Positions 19,429-28,875 of a stretch of DNA of 64,000 bases are shown here, one piece after another. The stretch is from positions 37,019 to 101,018 of the forward strand of contig JALSQX010000102.1 of assembly GCA_026985075.1 (NCBI GenBank), written 5' to 3'. A program made the translations under genes and the position numbers. The first letter of the stretch is position 1, and each line of letters opens with the position of its first letter. Under the pieces are notes generated by a model. It was given only the letters and a program-made list of their open reading frames with translations. It ran no database searches and had not been told where the DNA came from. This stretch comes from Blastocatellia bacterium. GTDB lineage: Bacteria; Acidobacteriota; Blastocatellia; HR10; J050.

Positions 19429-19542
19429 CCTCACCATCTGGCGCTTGTAGATGGGAGCATAGTCCTAGGCCTGACCCAGCGACGCCGCGTGGGGGAGGAA
19501 GTCCTCACCATCTGGCGCTTGTAGATGGGAGCATAGTCCTAG
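19429..19542. repeat. 40-bp exact direct repeat flanking a 34-bp insert (CRISPR-like pair)
   Basis: Copies at 19429-19468 and 19503-19542 are identical over 40 bp and diverge sharply at both ends. The 34 bp between them are unique. Each copy contains an inverted repeat CCATCT...AGATGG. The geometry (74-bp period) equals that of the CRISPR array 21 kb away, although the repeat sequence is unrelated. It lies in a gene-free stretch (18960-19766) with nothing else recognised. Confidence 0.7.
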
Positions 19543-19766
19543 AGCAGGATCATTGGCCACGAATACTGGCCAGCTGTCTTTGCAAGAAGGCGAGGACATA
19601 TGTGCTGTTCAGGTTCACCGCATGGCTCATAGCCCATCGTCGGATAGCTTGTTCACCTGACGTGATACGCAACGCGCGAATTACATTCAGTCGCTGATGC
19701 GGTTCAGACTAGTGTAGGCATGGGGCGTCTGAGCACGCGGCATCCAGATGGATGTGAACGACGACA

Positions 19767-20265
19767 TCAGCGAAAACTGCCTTCGTCCAGAACAACCGGT
19801 GTTGCACTGAGTTCACACCACCTCTTTATCTTGGGCCGGACATAGCATTGCCAGCGACGCATCGCCATCCTACTCCAGAGCGCCCGCTGGGGCCGCTGCT
19901 TGCTCCGACCCAGGTGACACATCAGATGCCAGATACCGTTGCTGGTGTAACGCACGTCGAACAGCGTCATAGGTCATGCGCGCCATGCGGTCCAGCATCC
20001 AGTGCTTGTCAGTATCTCCGTGGCATAAGCTCCATAAGAAAGGTCATGTGCTAGTTTCCACACCTGCCGTGCCGAAAGCTGACAGACTCGCCAGGTCACC
20101 GCCTGGATTCTTGAGGCTTCGTGCGGCCTTCCTCCCGTCGTTGATCATTTGTCGCGGAACGCCGATGGGCTGCGCCACGAAGGTTACGCTCTGACCTTGG
20201 CGCAACAGTTTCAACGCCCGGCGCGTCTAGCGACGAGTTGCCTGTTCGTTCTCTTGGGTCTTCAT
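19767..20265 (-). pseudogene. IS630-family transposase remnant
   Basis: Leftward from the ATG at 20265 (MKTQENEQATRR) an in-frame stop appears after 12 residues, but the frame goes on with RRALKLLRQGQSVTFVAQ, a helix-turn-helix as in IS630 transposases. After further frame breaks, VRYTSNGIWHLMCHLGRSKQ and RPKIKRWCELSATPVVLDEG match the region before and at the first DDE aspartate, here DEGSF instead of the usual DESGF. The rest of the catalytic domain is gone, so the element is dead. Confidence 0.7.
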
Positions 20266-20379
20266 GTATACATCATGCTGAGTCCTTCATACTAACTAAC
20301 ATCCGCTGTAGCCCACCTATCTCTGGCGGGTGGCCGAGCTTGATCATTGAGTGGAAATTATGAATGAGGGAGGCGCAGT

Positions 20380-20724
20380 ATGAAACTTTACATTGCAAGG
20401 GATCAAGCAAAGGGATTGCTTGGAGGAGTCAAATTTGAATTAAGGGCACGCGTAGAGTTAACTCATGAAGAAGCGGGATTGGTCAGAAAATACAAAGCTG
20501 ACAAAGAAATGCTTCTTCAAAAGGAAGTCAAAATTCCACTAACTGGCAGATCCATTGTCCTTAACCTCACTATTGGTAGTCTCATGAATGGTCAGACTTT
20601 TCGGTGCAATGACATCGCAGAGATACTAGAGTATGAAAGAAACGTTAAGGAATCCTGTGAAGCGTTTAAAGAATATCTAGAGGTGATGAAAAATTTTGGT
20701 GGCGAAGAAATAATTGAATACTGA
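20380..20724 (+). CDS. small conserved-looking protein, function unknown
   Basis: 114 residues; the ATG follows GGGAGG. The protein is highly charged and has no signal peptide, membrane segment or catalytic motif I recognise. Features: MKLYIARDQAKGLLGGVKFE at the start, GSLMNGQTFRCNDIAEILEY in the middle and a helical acidic C terminus. Base composition is clearly lower in GC than the flanks, which fits acquired DNA. A small zinc-finger gene follows 195 bp later on the same strand and may be a partner. No function is proposed. Confidence 0.65.
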   Translation: MKLYIARDQAKGLLGGVKFELRARVELTHEEAGLVRKYKADKEMLLQKEVKIPLTGRSIVLNLTIGSLMNGQTFRCNDIAEILEYERNVKESCEAFKEYLEVMKNFGGEEIIEY

Positions 20725-20919
20725 TTTTTGGGTTATGAAGTAAACAAGTGAGTAATCGAATTTCCTGACTCCCCAGATGAGGGTGGAAGTCCACCGAAGA
20801 ATTCTTGCACAGATAGTTGGTGCTCGATGTCGACGCAGGTGGGCGTTCTCAGCCCAGGCTAAGTTGGAGTGAGGACTTGTCTCTCTCACTTAGCAAAGCT
20901 CATTATAGGAGGTTTTGAT

Positions 20920-21078
20920 ATGCCAAAAAGAATTTGTGACGTTTGCGGGAAAGAAAAGAATGTGAGTGGTGGAAAAACATGTGAAAAGGGACATTTTGTT
21001 TGTTCTAGTTGTGTTGATTTAGGTTTCCTTGGAGGGAGACGCACCAAGTGTCCAATATGTGAAACGAAGTTGAAATAA
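20920..21078 (+). CDS. 52-residue zinc-finger protein
   Basis: Starts at the ATG at 20920, preceded by AGGAGG. Four cysteine pairs or knuckles fill the protein: CDVC, a Cys and His in CEKGH, CSSC and CPIC, the spacing of a RING- or treble-clef-like double zinc site. With only 52 residues it is probably a binding adaptor. Low GC and its place beside the 114-residue gene suggest they were acquired together. An untranslated stretch 20725-20919 separates them. Confidence 0.6.
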   Translation: MPKRICDVCGKEKNVSGGKTCEKGHFVCSSCVDLGFLGGRRTKCPICETKLK

Positions 21079-21149
21079 CATTTACCCACGAGGCCATCTC
21101 AAAACCTCCTCCGGTTTGTGGTAAACAGTAGACATGGCCTGGGGACATT

Positions 21150-21790
21150 TAAGGGATGAGCAGTGAGAGAAGTTGGACGTCCATTCTAAGCTTCGCTCCC
21201 AAGGGGCCGACCTTGGGTGGATGACTACCGCTGCGTTGAAGGCATCCCTCTTGATTCTCCGGACCGGAGCCCCGTGAAGCCGGCCATCCCGGCGGTGTGG
21301 CTGTCCCTCCACCTGTTGGCAGCATCTCAAAGAGTGGGGGGAGACGCAGTGCGGCTTATGCTCTGGCGGACCTTCCTCGCCTAACTCAACGACCAGGAGA
21401 AGATTCGTTGGGATGAGGGCTCTGTCGATGGCTGCTTCTCTCTGGCGAAGAAGGGAGGCCGAAGATAGGCTAGGCCAAGCGGGGCGCGAGGACGAAGGGG
21501 ATGGTTCTGGTCGATGGCGTGGGTCCTCCGCAGGGAGCAGACCGGACGCGGCCTCCCCGGCGGAGGTGAAGCTTGTGGAGAAGATCCAGGACACGGTGGG
21601 TCAGGCGGGCCAGCCCAGGCGACTACACCAGAAACTGGAATGGCTGATTGCGGACCGGGCCTTCGCTAGACATCTTCTCTGTTGGCGGCTGAAGCGGCGA
21701 GGGATCGAGCCGATCATCTCGGTAGAGCCACCAGTGATGACCGGGATGGACAAAGGCAGCTGCGCGTCAAGTGGCAGAAGATTGTGAAAT
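21150..21790 (+). pseudogene. IS5-family (IS427-like) transposase remnant
   Basis: Fragments in different frames line up with an IS5-group DDE transposase in the right order: an N-terminal piece with MTTAALKASLLILRTGAP, then LNDQEKIRWDEGSVDGCFSL followed by AKKGG at about 21380-21465, and SPAEVKLVEKIQDT with EWLIADRAFA and RRRGIEPI at about 21555-21730. Several frameshifts and an in-frame stop (after KKGGRR) make it non-functional. It ends about 120 bp before the SIR2 gene. Confidence 0.7.
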
Positions 21791-21911
21791 GAACGATAGC
21801 CGAGCTGAAGAAGTTCTCCGGCGATTAGTGGTGTGTTATGAACAGCTATGACGACTTATGCGGGATCCTTTTATCGGGCCCTCGCCTTACTCATCCTGCG
21901 GGAGGATTGAA

Positions 21912-23846
21912 ATGAGTTCCATGGAAAACATGCAAATTTTGCTCAAGAGTTTTAAAGATCACAATGCTCGGCGGATTCTCTTTGTGGGATCGGCAATTTC
22001 AATGTTTCCGCCGGCGAATTTGCTTTCCGGTGCACAAATAACTGAATTGATAAGGAGAGAGTTACAACGGGAATCGCCTTGGCAAGTGATGGATCCAAAG
22101 CGCCTTGAGAAAGCTTGGCGGGATATTTCACTCGAGGAGATTCTTGAACTCTACTTGGAGTTGTTGGGGAGTGAAAGAGCGAGGAGGAATAGATTGATAC
22201 AGTTCCTACAAAAGCTTTACGGAAAGGCTGGGCTTGAACCCAATGCTAATCACTTGCTACTTGCGGAGCTTCTCAGGAAGGGGCATGTATCAGCCATTGT
22301 CACGACAAACTTTGATCGGGCTATTGAAATCGCCTATAAGAGAACCCTAGGCTGCTCACCACCGGTTGTCTGGCAGGAGGCCCATCATCGTGCCATTAAT
22401 TCGGGAGATCCTCACATATTTAAGTTGCATGGCCATATAGGTGATGAGAGTAGTCTCATTTACAGTATTAGACAGGAAGGGAAAGGACTTAGTAATTGGA
22501 AGATTGATAGGCTCAGGAAGATTCTCAACCAGGGGATTGTGATTTTCGTGGGCTATAGCGGGTTGGATTTTGATATATGTCCTGAGCTTCATGAGATGCC
22601 ACTGAAAGCAGTATATTGGTGCGTGCGTAAGCGATCGGAGCTTTCTGATGATGCTAAGGCCGTGATTGAGAGGGTTAGAGGCCACTATCTGGAAATTGAC
22701 ATGCGGTCAGTGTTCAAGGAGATTGCAAGCAATTTAACTTTAAGTTATACACAACCTTCTGATCCTGAGTTGGAAGAGTGGGAAAGAGCAAGCCGGTTGT
22801 TTCAGACAATCTTCAATGACGAGTATGAAAAGCTCACATGGTTGACTAGAGTCTTAACTGCAATAGGCGCGGGTGAAGATGCTCTGAGAGAATGCAATAG
22901 CTTGCTAGCGAAGGAGAAAGACTCCGGCAATAAGATGGGGCCTTTACAGATAGCAAGACTCTGCACAGAGAGGGCGCGAGCATCATTTCTTCTAGGTCGC
23001 TATAGTTCGTCAGCTAAATTCTATAGAAATGCCATCAAAAGCTATAGACAAGCCCACATCACTGATGAGGATAAAAGGCACACTGATGATTTCTGGTTAG
23101 AAATAGAGCTGGTCGAGGCAATAAGATGTCAAAGGCGATACTTGACCTATCGAAGGAAACTAAGAGCTTTGGAACAGAGAGTTCCTAACTCTAACTCGCT
23201 AAAGGCACGATTTGAAGAGCGAAAGAGTCAACTTTTATTAGACCTTGCTGATATTCTACGGAGAAGTGGCTTGAGATTTCATCAGCTATGGGAACTCGTT
23301 CTCTGTTTAGACAAAGAAGCGGCATTACTATTGAGAAGGGCGAGGCAGTTATATGGAGGAGATGGAAACTTACGTAGTCAGAGGGATGTGGAGTACAGAT
23401 TAGAAAAGTTGGGATATAATTACAACGTATCTGAACTGTACAAGCGAGTCGGGTTCATGGGCGGAAGAGTTAATTCCATTCGGATATTGGCCCAGAGGGC
23501 TTTTAAGGATAATAAGTTATGTGATGCAACAAAATATATAAGCAAAAGTATTGGGCTAGCGGAGTACATAAAGGACTATCCCGGATGTGTAAAAGGATAT
23601 GAGTTGTTGAGCAAGATCAAGCAGAAGGAGGGGAATCACTATCATGCTAAGCTCTTTGAGCGTGAAAGCAACCGATATAAGAAGTATCTTGAAGGGATTA
23701 AAATCAGGGTGCTGGATACTAAAGGCATGACTTTTCTAGGATGTCTCGAAACTTCGATCTTTGTCCTATGTTTTGTCTTCAAATCATGGTTAGTAAAAGG
23801 AGGGCGATGGGCATCTGAGCGAGCGAAATTACGAGACAGGAGGTAA
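21912..23846 (+). CDS. SIR2-like NADase domain protein with helical-repeat C terminus (defence type)
   Basis: 644 residues from the ATG at 21912, which has GGAGG at good spacing; an upstream ATG lacks a site. The N-terminal half is SIR2-like: RRILFVGSAISMFPPAN (nucleotide loop), VSAIVTTNFDRAIE, HIFKLHGHIGD (catalytic-type His) and VIFVGYSGLDFD. The C-terminal half (about 290-600) is alpha-helical with TPR-like pairs and ends in a hydrophobic stretch. SIR2 plus a sensing domain is common in anti-phage systems that deplete NAD+. It stands between dead insertion sequences, in low-GC DNA, as a one-gene unit. Its role as a defence gene is inferred. Confidence 0.75.
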   Translation: MSSMENMQILLKSFKDHNARRILFVGSAISMFPPANLLSGAQITELIRRELQRESPWQVMDPKRLEKAWRDISLEEILELYLELLGSERARRNRLIQFLQKLYGKAGLEPNANHLLLAELLRKGHVSAIVTTNFDRAIEIAYKRTLGCSPPVVWQEAHHRAINSGDPHIFKLHGHIGDESSLIYSIRQEGKGLSNWKIDRLRKILNQGIVIFVGYSGLDFDICPELHEMPLKAVYWCVRKRSELSDDAKAVIERVRGHYLEIDMRSVFKEIASNLTLSYTQPSDPELEEWERASRLFQTIFNDEYEKLTWLTRVLTAIGAGEDALRECNSLLAKEKDSGNKMGPLQIARLCTERARASFLLGRYSSSAKFYRNAIKSYRQAHITDEDKRHTDDFWLEIELVEAIRCQRRYLTYRRKLRALEQRVPNSNSLKARFEERKSQLLLDLADILRRSGLRFHQLWELVLCLDKEAALLLRRARQLYGGDGNLRSQRDVEYRLEKLGYNYNVSELYKRVGFMGGRVNSIRILAQRAFKDNKLCDATKYISKSIGLAEYIKDYPGCVKGYELLSKIKQKEGNHYHAKLFERESNRYKKYLEGIKIRVLDTKGMTFLGCLETSIFVLCFVFKSWLVKGGRWASERAKLRDRR

Positions 23847-24209
23847 GGTACTGGAGCCAGAAGAGACAAATGGCGCACATCTGTCTACAAGATGCTCACG
23901 TCAGGAATCAGACACTATTCTTAACGCATTAATAGAATGATTGGCTTTCATCTCGCCACCGTCTTTGCTATCGCGGGTTTCTTCTTACAGCCCGACGGTA
24001 GGTTCGATCTGGGTAACTATCTGAGGTGAAATCGGATGCCACCCTTACTGGACTCTTACTTCTCATACCGATCTTGAATTCACTCCTTTTGATTCGCCTC
24101 GTCTTTACTTATACATTCTCGCCACGGCAAAATATCTGATATACATATTAGTCCACGTCTTTCAGCTCTAGTACCCCATCAAGAAGATTCTGATGAGTTT
24201 GGGTGGAAC

Positions 24210-25293
24210 CGTTCCAGCTTCAGACGCGCATCGGATAGGCTGAAGTGCCAGTTGATCGTGGCCCATTACTCATTGCGGGCTGTCTCCAAAGCCCGGATTT
24301 GCCGACGCAGAGTCTGTTCATCGGGAATCCGATCATTCAGACATTGCTGGCAGAGGATGCTCAACCCAATCTCGACCATGTTAAGCCAACGGCTATGTTT
24401 GGGCGTGTAATGGAACTCCAACCGATCCAGGATGCGCTTGGTTCTGCTGCTTCGAAAGCTTCATACAACACTGCCGGCGTATGGGTATTCAGGTCATCCT
24501 GCACCACCACGACTCTCTCTGCCTCGGAGCAGAGTTCATCCGCCAGAGAGCACAGTGCATGGGTGTAGTCCAGCTTGGTGCGCCACTCCGTAACCGAGAT
24601 GTGCCGCCGGCTGACCAGGAGCTGGAAGAAGATAAACAGGTTGCGCGTGCCCTGGCGCTTATACTCGTAGTCGAACCGCTCGGGCTGATCCGGTCGGGCC
24701 GGGCGAGGATGTGCGCGTCTCGGTAATCAGTTGTACCAGCAGTTCGTCCAGACGCACCTGAGGGCGTTTCCGGTCATGGGGCCGGGCATAGACGTCCAAC
24801 ACATCCTCTATGCGCCACACACACTCAGTGCCCACCTCGGGAATTACCTATCGCTTCCTCATCCATGGCCTCCGTCGCTTTTGTTAACGCCTGGCATACT
24901 GTCTCGTATGAGATGTTGTCCATCACCTTCAACGCCACCAACCGGTCGGCCAGCAGTTGTAACGTCCAGCGCTGACGATCCTCCGGTGGTGCGCTCTGGG
25001 CCAGCATGTGCAGCACGGCTTGCCCCTGGGCATCCAGTTTTCGACGTCCCCCAGGCCGCGGATCCTCATTCAGTGCTTGCTCCAACCCGCCTTCCACAAA
25101 CTGCCGCCACGTGCGCTGCACCGTGGGCCCACTGGTGTGCAGCGCCGCCACGATCTTGCGATCCGGCTGGTCCTCGTCAGACAGCAACAGAATGTGGACC
25201 CGCTTCAGCTGACGCCGTGCCCCGGTTGATCAGGTCAAGTGAAAATGTGCGTTCCTCTTCGGTCAAATCGATCCTATATCTCTTGTTGGCCAT
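24210..25293 (-). pseudogene. IS630-family transposase, frameshifted
   Basis: Reading leftward from the ATG at 25293 (GGAGGAG upstream): MANKRYRIDLTEEER, a frame change, then RQLKRVHILLLSDEDQPDRK, TVQRTWRQFVEGGLEQAL and ISYETVCQAL, the DNA-binding half of an IS630 transposase. Beyond about 24830 the frame is lost again, and the DDE half survives only as scattered text, e.g. LVVVQDDLNTHTP and YTPKHSRL on the minus strand near 24330-24530. It is a different IS630 copy from the one at 20 kb. No clean terminal repeats were found. Confidence 0.75.
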
Positions 25294-25364
25294 CGTTCTC
25301 CTCCAATAACGGGTCAACTTGACTATAGCTTGCCTTAAAAGAAGAAGTTATCCAAATCAATCTG

Positions 25365-26313
25365 ATGAGGAAATACTTTGTTGCAGTGCCAGCGCTCGAT
25401 CTGTCTGGGTTGCATTTCTGGCTGATGGCTCTAGCTCTCTATGCCACTTCTTGAGGCTCGGGATGGATATTCGTTTTTTTCGTTCATTCGTACAAGTCAG
25501 ACCGGAAACCGTTTTTCAGGAACCTGCCCAGAATACCAGGCGTGCGGGCAATAGCGTTGCTGACATTTCTCCTTGCTCTGGTATCTGTGGGTCTAGCCGC
25601 GTTCCAGCTTCTGGATTGGGATACCTTGAGCATCTTGATTCCTGTGGGCGTCATCTCCCTCTTGAATGCCGTCTCTATGGAATACATTCCTCGGAGTCTC
25701 AGGGAAGAGGAGATCGCTCCAAAACTGGTGGCGCTCCCTAGGCCGACATTTCCCGAGGTCTCGAGAGGATATCGTCCGGAGATTCGAGTGGAGGCGTGAA
25801 GGACGCGCCTACGACCTGAAGCTGGTGATTCGTCGGTATAAAGTATTCTATTCCTGGAGGTGCGTCCATGACAACGAGTGGGCGCAGGAATATGTGGCCG
25901 GCGGCATCTGTGGAGAGGCTCGAGCCCTCGCCTATAAGCTCCTTGAAGCCGGACGGCCTTATGGAACCTATAAAGAAGTGGTGTTCGTTCTTTCCTTCGT
26001 CCAGCAGGTGATCCGCTATGAAGCAGAGAAAGAGAAGTGCCCGAAATATCCGGTAGAAGCCTTGGTGAATGGGACTGGAGATTGCGAAGACTTCTTGATT
26101 CTCGGGGCGTCGATCCTGAAGGTGATCGGGTATGATGTAGCACTCCTGTTTATGCCGGGGCATTGTACGCTCGGTGTGCCCGGAGTGGCGGGGATCCTTA
26201 GCACGTGGGTGGAGCATGACGGTCGAAGATACTATTACTGTGAGATGAGGGCCAGAGGATGGGCGATCGGCAAACTGCCTGGGAAATATGAGGTTAAAAA
26301 CAATCGGGGTTGA
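25365..26313 (+). pseudogene. membrane protein with transglutaminase-like domain, broken by a stop and a frameshift
   Basis: An ATG at 25365 opens a frame of membrane segments (LHFWLMALALYATS, stop TGA at 25452-25454, then GWIFVFFVHSY and RAIALLTFLLALVSVGLAAF). Near 25795 the sense frame shifts by one and continues as a transglutaminase-like domain with the expected Cys in GTGDCEDF and His in MPGHCTLG; an Asp may lie in the following strand. Two breaks in one gene point to decay, although a GTG at 25542 could still start a shorter membrane piece. Neighbours are an IS630 relic and the CRISPR operon. Confidence 0.6.
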
Positions 26314-27144
26314 TCCGGTTCCCAGCTTCGTCGTGCATACGGATCTTGTAGCTTCCGGGCAGTGAAGCTGTCCTCCAGTTCGTCCCTAGTAAAGGCCCCA
26401 AGTGCATTATAGCTGGTTGCGCGGGTTTCACTGCTGGCGACAATGACGTCACATCCTGGTTTCGTGGGAGGATGAAGGAAACATCACGATTTGTTCCATG
26501 AGCGGGCCTTCTCTAGGGTTTCTTGAGAGGCTCGCACGAACTCCTCTAATCGAGACCACAGAGGATTTCGCTCTCGATCAGAAGCGAAATTTTCTTTACG
26601 CGAGTGTTTGGTTTTTGATAAAATAAGCACCGAGGTGTGATGAAGGGTAGTTGTAAGTTCGAGTCGGTGATAATCTTGGTGTGAGTGTTCATTAGCGCGG
26701 GCGCGAGTGGTCAGTAACGAAAATATCATGATGAGCTTGAGTTGACCGGTGCTTCTTTTGCTTGGCTGAGTCAAGGGTTCGCGCTACCCTGATCGGGCTA
26801 TGCTAAATGCCCAAGAGATGGTGATTGAGGAGGGGGAAATCTTCCGGAAGGAACCAGAGAGATAAATCTCAACTGAGGCATTCGTAGAAAGTGAGAGTTC
26901 CGATTCTTCTCCTTCCTTCTCCTCATGGGCTGGTTGAGAAGTTTTGATGATCAGTCAAGCCCCAGTGCGATGAAGGATTGAGGCGGTCTGAGTGAGCATG
27001 CATTAATTGCTATGGATGGGCCGTGGTCTGGCGAGTCGCCGAGAAATCATGATCCTTGCAGAGGAGACCACTAAGGCGGCAGCGTGCCTTGAATTGCGCT
27101 GAGTTTAGGGAGTCCCATTGTGTCACTTTGGGAGATGGAGCGAG
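26314..27144. other. gene-free stretch upstream of the CRISPR operon
   Basis: About 830 bp. Reading frames here are short and lack ribosome sites. The DNA is lower in GC than the chromosome around it. It should contain the promoter of the type III operon, but no convincing -35/-10 pair or operator palindrome was found. Confidence 0.4.
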
Positions 27145-28875
27145 ATGTCCATTGATATTAACTTGCGACAGCGAGTAGTAGCTGCTAGCCAAAGTCATTG
27201 GAGGCAGTTTTCTGATCCGCTTGACTCAGATCGGATTAATGATTACATACAAAACGTGCTCCCCCTTGAACTCGAGTGTGCTCGAAGTGATGAAGATGAA
27301 CCGAGACGCCTACCGTCTCAGGACAAGCAAGGCGGCGTGCTGGTACTTTTAGTTGGTTTTTCCATTGATCCACTACTACAAGCAATCTGCGCCTATAAGC
27401 CCAATGAAGTCATCTTGGTGCTTAATTCACGCTACAGTGAGCCTCCAGAAGGATGGACGGGACAGGAGTTCGGAAACTACATTGCTTCATTCTTCCCGCA
27501 ACTAGCTTCGAATCATCTTATCAACAATCAGATAAGCAGGAACAATGGCAATGTAGAATTTGTCATTCTAGATCGAGATCACCCGGCAGATGTTTTCCGC
27601 AAGTTGCGCGAAGTCCTCATCCCGCGCCTCCACGGGGGAGAGCGACTGGTGTTGGATATCACCGGTGGAAAGAAAAGCATGGTAACAGGCGCGTTTCTAT
27701 TTGGGGCATTTGCTGGTGTGGATATTTCTTACGTAGACTTCGATGAGTATGACCCTCAAAATCGAGTCCCACGCGGTTACACGTGCCGTATTGGCATCCT
27801 GCCGAATCCTTATGAGACCTTTCGCCTGCGCGATTGGGACCGTGTACGCGAGCTCTACGAGCGCTACCTGTTTCGCAATGCAGCGACTCTTTTGGATGAA
27901 ATTATCCCATCCATGCGGGGATGGTTTTCTGAGGATGAAGTTAATGCTTCCAAGTTACTGCGCAAGGTGATGAAAATGTATGAGTACTGGGACAATGGGG
28001 ATCATTGCGGTGCGCTCAAAATGTATGAGAGCATAAGAAATCAACTCAAAGCTTCTCTGCAACTTCCCACAGCGGTTTGGATCCTTGGAGAAGACGACTA
28101 CTGGCCGCACAGTGAAGATGCTGAAACACTCCTGGCCCAACTGAAAAAGCTGGAATATGGTGAGGATGGACGACCTTCACTTTATCTTAGTGTGAAGAAG
28201 TTACTTGTCTACGCCTACGACGAGTTGGCGAAGGTGGAGCGCCTCATTGAGCACAACGAGGATTATCGCTCTGCTCTATTGCGCGCGGTCGGCCTGACGG
28301 AGGTACTCCTGCGCGCTCGGCTTCTCATCTTGATTCACACAGGGAAAGTGGAAATTGCCATCAAACCTGAAAAGAGCACATCACCTGACTATCAGCTTTT
28401 GACGGATGCTCCATCAGAGGTTACAGACTGGCGGCAAATCATTGTCGAACGTGTTATCGAGCAGCAATCGGTTTATCCATTCATTCGTGCACTGCAATAC
28501 CGCGCTGATGGCAGTGCAGATGAGCGAAGACCTACCAAACTGAGGTGCACGAAAGGTACGTCACCAAATCAAGAGGAGAATGAGTTTTTGTTACGTCGTA
28601 CTTCAGAAGCTCCTTTGTTGTCCGGAGACGTATTGCTGGGGAAAGAGACAAAATTGCGAAACAAGGCAATTCACACCTATCTGTCAGTGCCAGAAAATAT
28701 TGCTAGACGTGCTTTGGACATTGTGCGAAAGAGCGTAAATGAGTTTGCTAAAAAGTGGGCCGTATTGATAATGAAGGAGAAGGTTGAAGTTCAGACAGAA
28801 CTTGTGGGATGGACCGAACTTTGCCGAGCTTGTGGTATAACTTTTCTACCACCATCAAAGGAGGAAACCCAATGA
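27145..28875 (+). CDS. CARF-HEPN ribonuclease (Csm6/Csx1-like, TIGR02710-like)
   Basis: 576 residues from the ATG at 27145 (GGAGATGGAGCGAG upstream). The N-terminal CARF domain senses cyclic oligoadenylate: LVLLVGFSIDPLLQAI is the first Rossmann strand and D171-ITGGKKSM the ligand-loop motif. A helical linker leads to a HEPN domain whose catalytic R-x4-H is visible as R505-NKAI-H510. Family knowledge: such proteins are RNases switched on by the second messenger made by Cas10. This is the first gene of the operon and its stop overlaps the cas10 start (ATGA), so effector and signal maker are produced together. Confidence 0.8.
   Translation: MSIDINLRQRVVAASQSHWRQFSDPLDSDRINDYIQNVLPLELECARSDEDEPRRLPSQDKQGGVLVLLVGFSIDPLLQAICAYKPNEVILVLNSRYSEPPEGWTGQEFGNYIASFFPQLASNHLINNQISRNNGNVEFVILDRDHPADVFRKLREVLIPRLHGGERLVLDITGGKKSMVTGAFLFGAFAGVDISYVDFDEYDPQNRVPRGYTCRIGILPNPYETFRLRDWDRVRELYERYLFRNAATLLDEIIPSMRGWFSEDEVNASKLLRKVMKMYEYWDNGDHCGALKMYESIRNQLKASLQLPTAVWILGEDDYWPHSEDAETLLAQLKKLEYGEDGRPSLYLSVKKLLVYAYDELAKVERLIEHNEDYRSALLRAVGLTEVLLRARLLILIHTGKVEIAIKPEKSTSPDYQLLTDAPSEVTDWRQIIVERVIEQQSVYPFIRALQYRADGSADERRPTKLRCTKGTSPNQEENEFLLRRTSEAPLLSGDVLLGKETKLRNKAIHTYLSVPENIARRALDIVRKSVNEFAKKWAVLIMKEKVEVQTELVGWTELCRACGITFLPPSKEETQ

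Noticed and set aside
26484..26774. A 96-codon minus-strand frame upstream of the CRISPR operon
   Set aside because: No start signals and low-complexity Ser/Thr/Arg text; treated as noncoding.
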